A DNA stretch of 46,307 nt from Anabaena sp. 4-3 (GTDB lineage Bacteria; Cyanobacteriota; Cyanobacteriia; Cyanobacteriales; Nostocaceae), in the NCBI RefSeq assembly GCF_001597745.1, contig NZ_LUHJ01000033.1, positions 91,229-137,535 on the forward strand. The letters run 5' to 3'. The first letter of the stretch is position 1. Every line of letters starts with the position of its first letter. Both the position numbers and the translations under genes were made by a program. This document shows, in pieces, positions 44,369 through 46,307 of this stretch. The notes under the pieces were generated by a model. It saw only the letters and a list, made by a program, of their open reading frames with translations. It was not told where the DNA came from and did no database searches.

Positions 44369-45760
44369 TTACTCAACCGCTTCTGATTCTGGTTCTCTCG
44401 CCAGCAACTCAGACACTAAACTGGGGATTAATTTTGGTTCGGTTTGTGAATCATCACCAGGTAGCCAGTTGAGAAACGGTAAGGGTAATAGGGTACTGAG
44501 ATTTGTAATTAGTACCAACAGCCAGAGTAAATTAAAATTGGTTTCGCTAATTCCTAGCCAGTGCATAATAATTGCGCCGAATTCGTAGGAAACCATCCCG
44601 GCTAAATTGGAAACTGACATTAACAACGCAAATAAACTGGCTTCTATTCCTGGGGGGCAAAGTCTGGCTGCTAGGACTAACACGGGCATATAGGCAATTT
44701 GTCCCATGACTGTGAGAACTAGGCTATCACCTAGACTAAACCAGTGGTCATCTATACCTAAAGCTCGATTTGTGTGTGTGACTAAAAGCAGCATTGTCAT
44801 TCCCAAAGCGGCGGAGATGACTGTACTCCAACCAAAAATTACTCGGAATGGCACACTTTTGAGGAAGCGTTGAAAAATCCAAACTCCAATTAAGGAAGCA
44901 ATACTGGTGACTAACCGCACTCGTCCCAAAAATTCTGGTTCAAAGTGGAGTTCGTTGGTGCTGAAGAAGAAAAAGGCAGCATCGGCTGTTGGGGTGGCTT
45001 GCCAGATGAAGACAAATGCTGTGGGTAACCAAATGGCTTTTTGGCTAATGGCTTGACGTAGTTGTGCTATTTGATGCTTGATGCTGAGATTGTTGGTTTG
45101 TTCGTCAGTGTCTTTGCTGACAGGAGATTCAGCAATCAACCAAGCTACAAAGGAGACGAGTAAAGGAAATGTGGCGGTAATCCAGAATACAGTGCGGGTG
45201 GTGAAATGTTGCAGGAGTAGACCGCTAAAATATGCTGTGATTAATCCCCCTAATGCGGAAGCACCCCAACACAATGATTGTAGAGAACCGGCTTCTGCTT
45301 GGGATTCTACCCTGGCGCGTTCGACAACGAGGGAGTCAACGATGACATCACTAACGGCGACGGAGAGGGAACCGAGAGCGATCGCTATTGTCGCCGCCCA
45401 TTTATCATGAACTATAGTCGCTAAACTCACCCAAGAAACAGCCCCTAGTATCCCCGATAGTATCAAGTAGGGACGACGACGGTAGCCAAATATCGGTAAA
45501 CCATCAGAGATAAAGCCAAATACTGGCTTGATCATCCAAGGTAAAGCCACAATTCCCAATAGCGCGGACACCTGAACTGGACTCAACAACAATTCATCCT
45601 TCAGGAAAAAGCTGACGGCTAAACGCGCCAACCCTAAAATTCCTTGTACAAAGTAAACTGTCAGGATGGCAATTAACTCGGCAGTAGGTTCATTGCCGAA
45701 GAAAATTTTTTCTGTTACTGAGTCTTTCACCTTGGACAAGCCAGAGGAGTCAATCAGCAT
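44369..45760 (-). CDS. Folate/biopterin-type (BT1 family) MFS transporter
   Basis: A 463-residue membrane protein with about twelve hydrophobic segments, of the BT1/folate-biopterin transporter family, found in cyanobacteria, plastids and trypanosomatids. Family blocks: YFVQGILGLARLAVSFFLKDELLLSPVQ at the N-terminus, PWMIKPVFGFISDGLPIFGYRRRPYLILSG, and VSDVIVDSLVVERAR. The cyanobacterial/plant relatives transport folate monoglutamates in one plant case; the substrate here is inferred. The C-terminus is acidic (ELLAREPESEAVE). ATG at 45760 has a weak ribosome site. Confidence 0.92.
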   Translation of the reverse strand: MLIDSSGLSKVKDSVTEKIFFGNEPTAELIAILTVYFVQGILGLARLAVSFFLKDELLLSPVQVSALLGIVALPWMIKPVFGFISDGLPIFGYRRRPYLILSGILGAVSWVSLATIVHDKWAATIAIALGSLSVAVSDVIVDSLVVERARVESQAEAGSLQSLCWGASALGGLITAYFSGLLLQHFTTRTVFWITATFPLLVSFVAWLIAESPVSKDTDEQTNNLSIKHQIAQLRQAISQKAIWLPTAFVFIWQATPTADAAFFFFSTNELHFEPEFLGRVRLVTSIASLIGVWIFQRFLKSVPFRVIFGWSTVISAALGMTMLLLVTHTNRALGIDDHWFSLGDSLVLTVMGQIAYMPVLVLAARLCPPGIEASLFALLMSVSNLAGMVSYEFGAIIMHWLGISETNFNLLWLLVLITNLSTLLPLPFLNWLPGDDSQTEPKLIPSLVSELLAREPESEAVE

Positions 45761-46129
45761 TTGATGAATATTTTTGAAGTTTTATCTACTTTTCTATCAT
45801 AACGAGTCTTCAAGTGTGAGTTTGAGTAGGAGTTTTCCAAATCAGCAAATTTTTATATTCAACTAAATCAGATTTTCATATCTCTCTATACCTAGTCCCG
45901 TCAGTCGGCTCAAATCAAAACACTTAACCACACACCGCGTTATTTGATTCCCTAACCTAGTTACTGGTTAGGTAAATTCTATGACATCAGAAAGACTTGA
46001 CATTTGCTGGTTTAGGGATCCTACTCATGTTAACTTCATCATAGCTTTGTTAATTTTTATCAGAGTTAATCAATCTGAGTTTACAAATTTAGCTCGGATG
46101 AGAATTTACAAAAGGGAAATATTCTACTA
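45761..46129. other. Divergent intergenic region before the RTX gene
   Basis: About 370 bases between two divergent genes, holding both promoters. A direct or inverted CCTAACC...GGTTAGG hairpin lies at about 45952-45972. No gene or larger repeat was seen. Confidence 0.55.
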
Positions 46130-46307
46130 TGACACTTATAAAAGGCAGTAATTTAAATGACTATCTAGCTGGTAATATCTCTGATAACGAAATATATGGT
46201 TTTGAAGGGAATGACACTATCGATGGTGGATTTGGTCTGGACACCCTCGATGGCGGTAGTGGTAACGACGTACTCATAGGTGGCTCTAGCAACGACAGCC
46301 TCTATGG
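46130..46307 (+). CDS. RTX-type calcium-binding repeat protein, 5' part
   Basis: The window ends inside this gene. The visible 59 residues start MTLIKGSNLNDYLAG and continue into the nonapeptide repeats FEGNDTIDGG, FGLDTLDGG, SGNDVLIGG and SNDSLYG. This GGxGxDxLx pattern is the haemolysin-type calcium-binding repeat that folds as a beta roll once secreted. There is no N-terminal signal peptide, in keeping with type I secretion through a C-terminal signal. The full length and any attached catalytic domain lie beyond the window. Confidence 0.88.

Overview
The window looks like a piece of chromosome from a filamentous, heterocyst-type cyanobacterium of the Nostoc/Anabaena/Trichormus group. I infer this from recurring HIP1 octamers (GCGATCGC), from several kinds of short tandemly repeated heptamers and octamers (ATGACTA, CAACAGT, CTGGGGA, TTTTGAAT) known from these genomes, and from cyanobacterial families such as COP23, DUF1825, DUF561, DUF2808, kinase-GUN4 fusions and split-PntA transhydrogenase. 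No ribosomal RNA, tRNA, CRISPR array, prophage or complete insertion sequence was recognised.

Layout. 0.1-5.7 kb: exported M48 protease, COP23 protein, FetB-like permease, DegT/DnrJ aminotransferase and DUF561 TIM-barrel protein. 6.3-9.1 kb: a PhnD-like lipoprotein directly followed by a membrane histidine kinase, with no transporter subunits. 9.2-13 kb: NADAR protein, small unknown protein, methyltransferase, TPR protein and family-4 uracil-DNA glycosylase. 13-20.3 kb: a small membrane protein overlapping pyrF, then tyrS, a class A penicillin-binding protein, DUF1825, TM2 and HhH proteins and signal peptidase I. 20.6-23.4 kb: an AT-rich accessory patch with a Uma2 nuclease, two overlapping small genes (the second antitoxin-like) and a 538-residue unknown protein carrying a HEPN-type RNase motif. 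23.7-26.8 kb: pntA1-pntA2-pntB. 27.6-31.8 kb: DUF2808 protein and the rpmH-rnpA-PH-yidC-khpB-DUF177 cluster for translation, RNA processing and membrane insertion. 31.9-33.1 kb: a second Uma2 protein and an unknown protein. 33.7-41 kb: EF-G-like GTPase, TPR protein, PsiE-like protein, Rpn/DUF4351 nuclease-like protein and kinase-GUN4. 41-45.8 kb: glutamate/leucine-type dehydrogenase, carotenoid oxygenase and a folate/biopterin-type MFS transporter. The window ends inside an RTX calcium-binding repeat gene.

Most genes are ordinary housekeeping or cyanobacterial core genes. The distinctive content is in the spaces between them and in the accessory patch. Tandem heptamers run directly into the start codons of pyrF and the HhH gene, forming chains of overlapping mini-ORFs. 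A family of palindromes bounded by GTAG...CTAC fills several gaps; one copy lies in frame inside a TPR gene and another is nested inside a second type of palindromic element whose unfilled relative lies about 31 kb away. The best candidate for an undescribed functional system is the HEPN-motif gene with its convergent small gene pair and nearby Uma2 gene. The next is the PhnD lipoprotein-histidine kinase pair, which looks like a sensor built from a transport protein.
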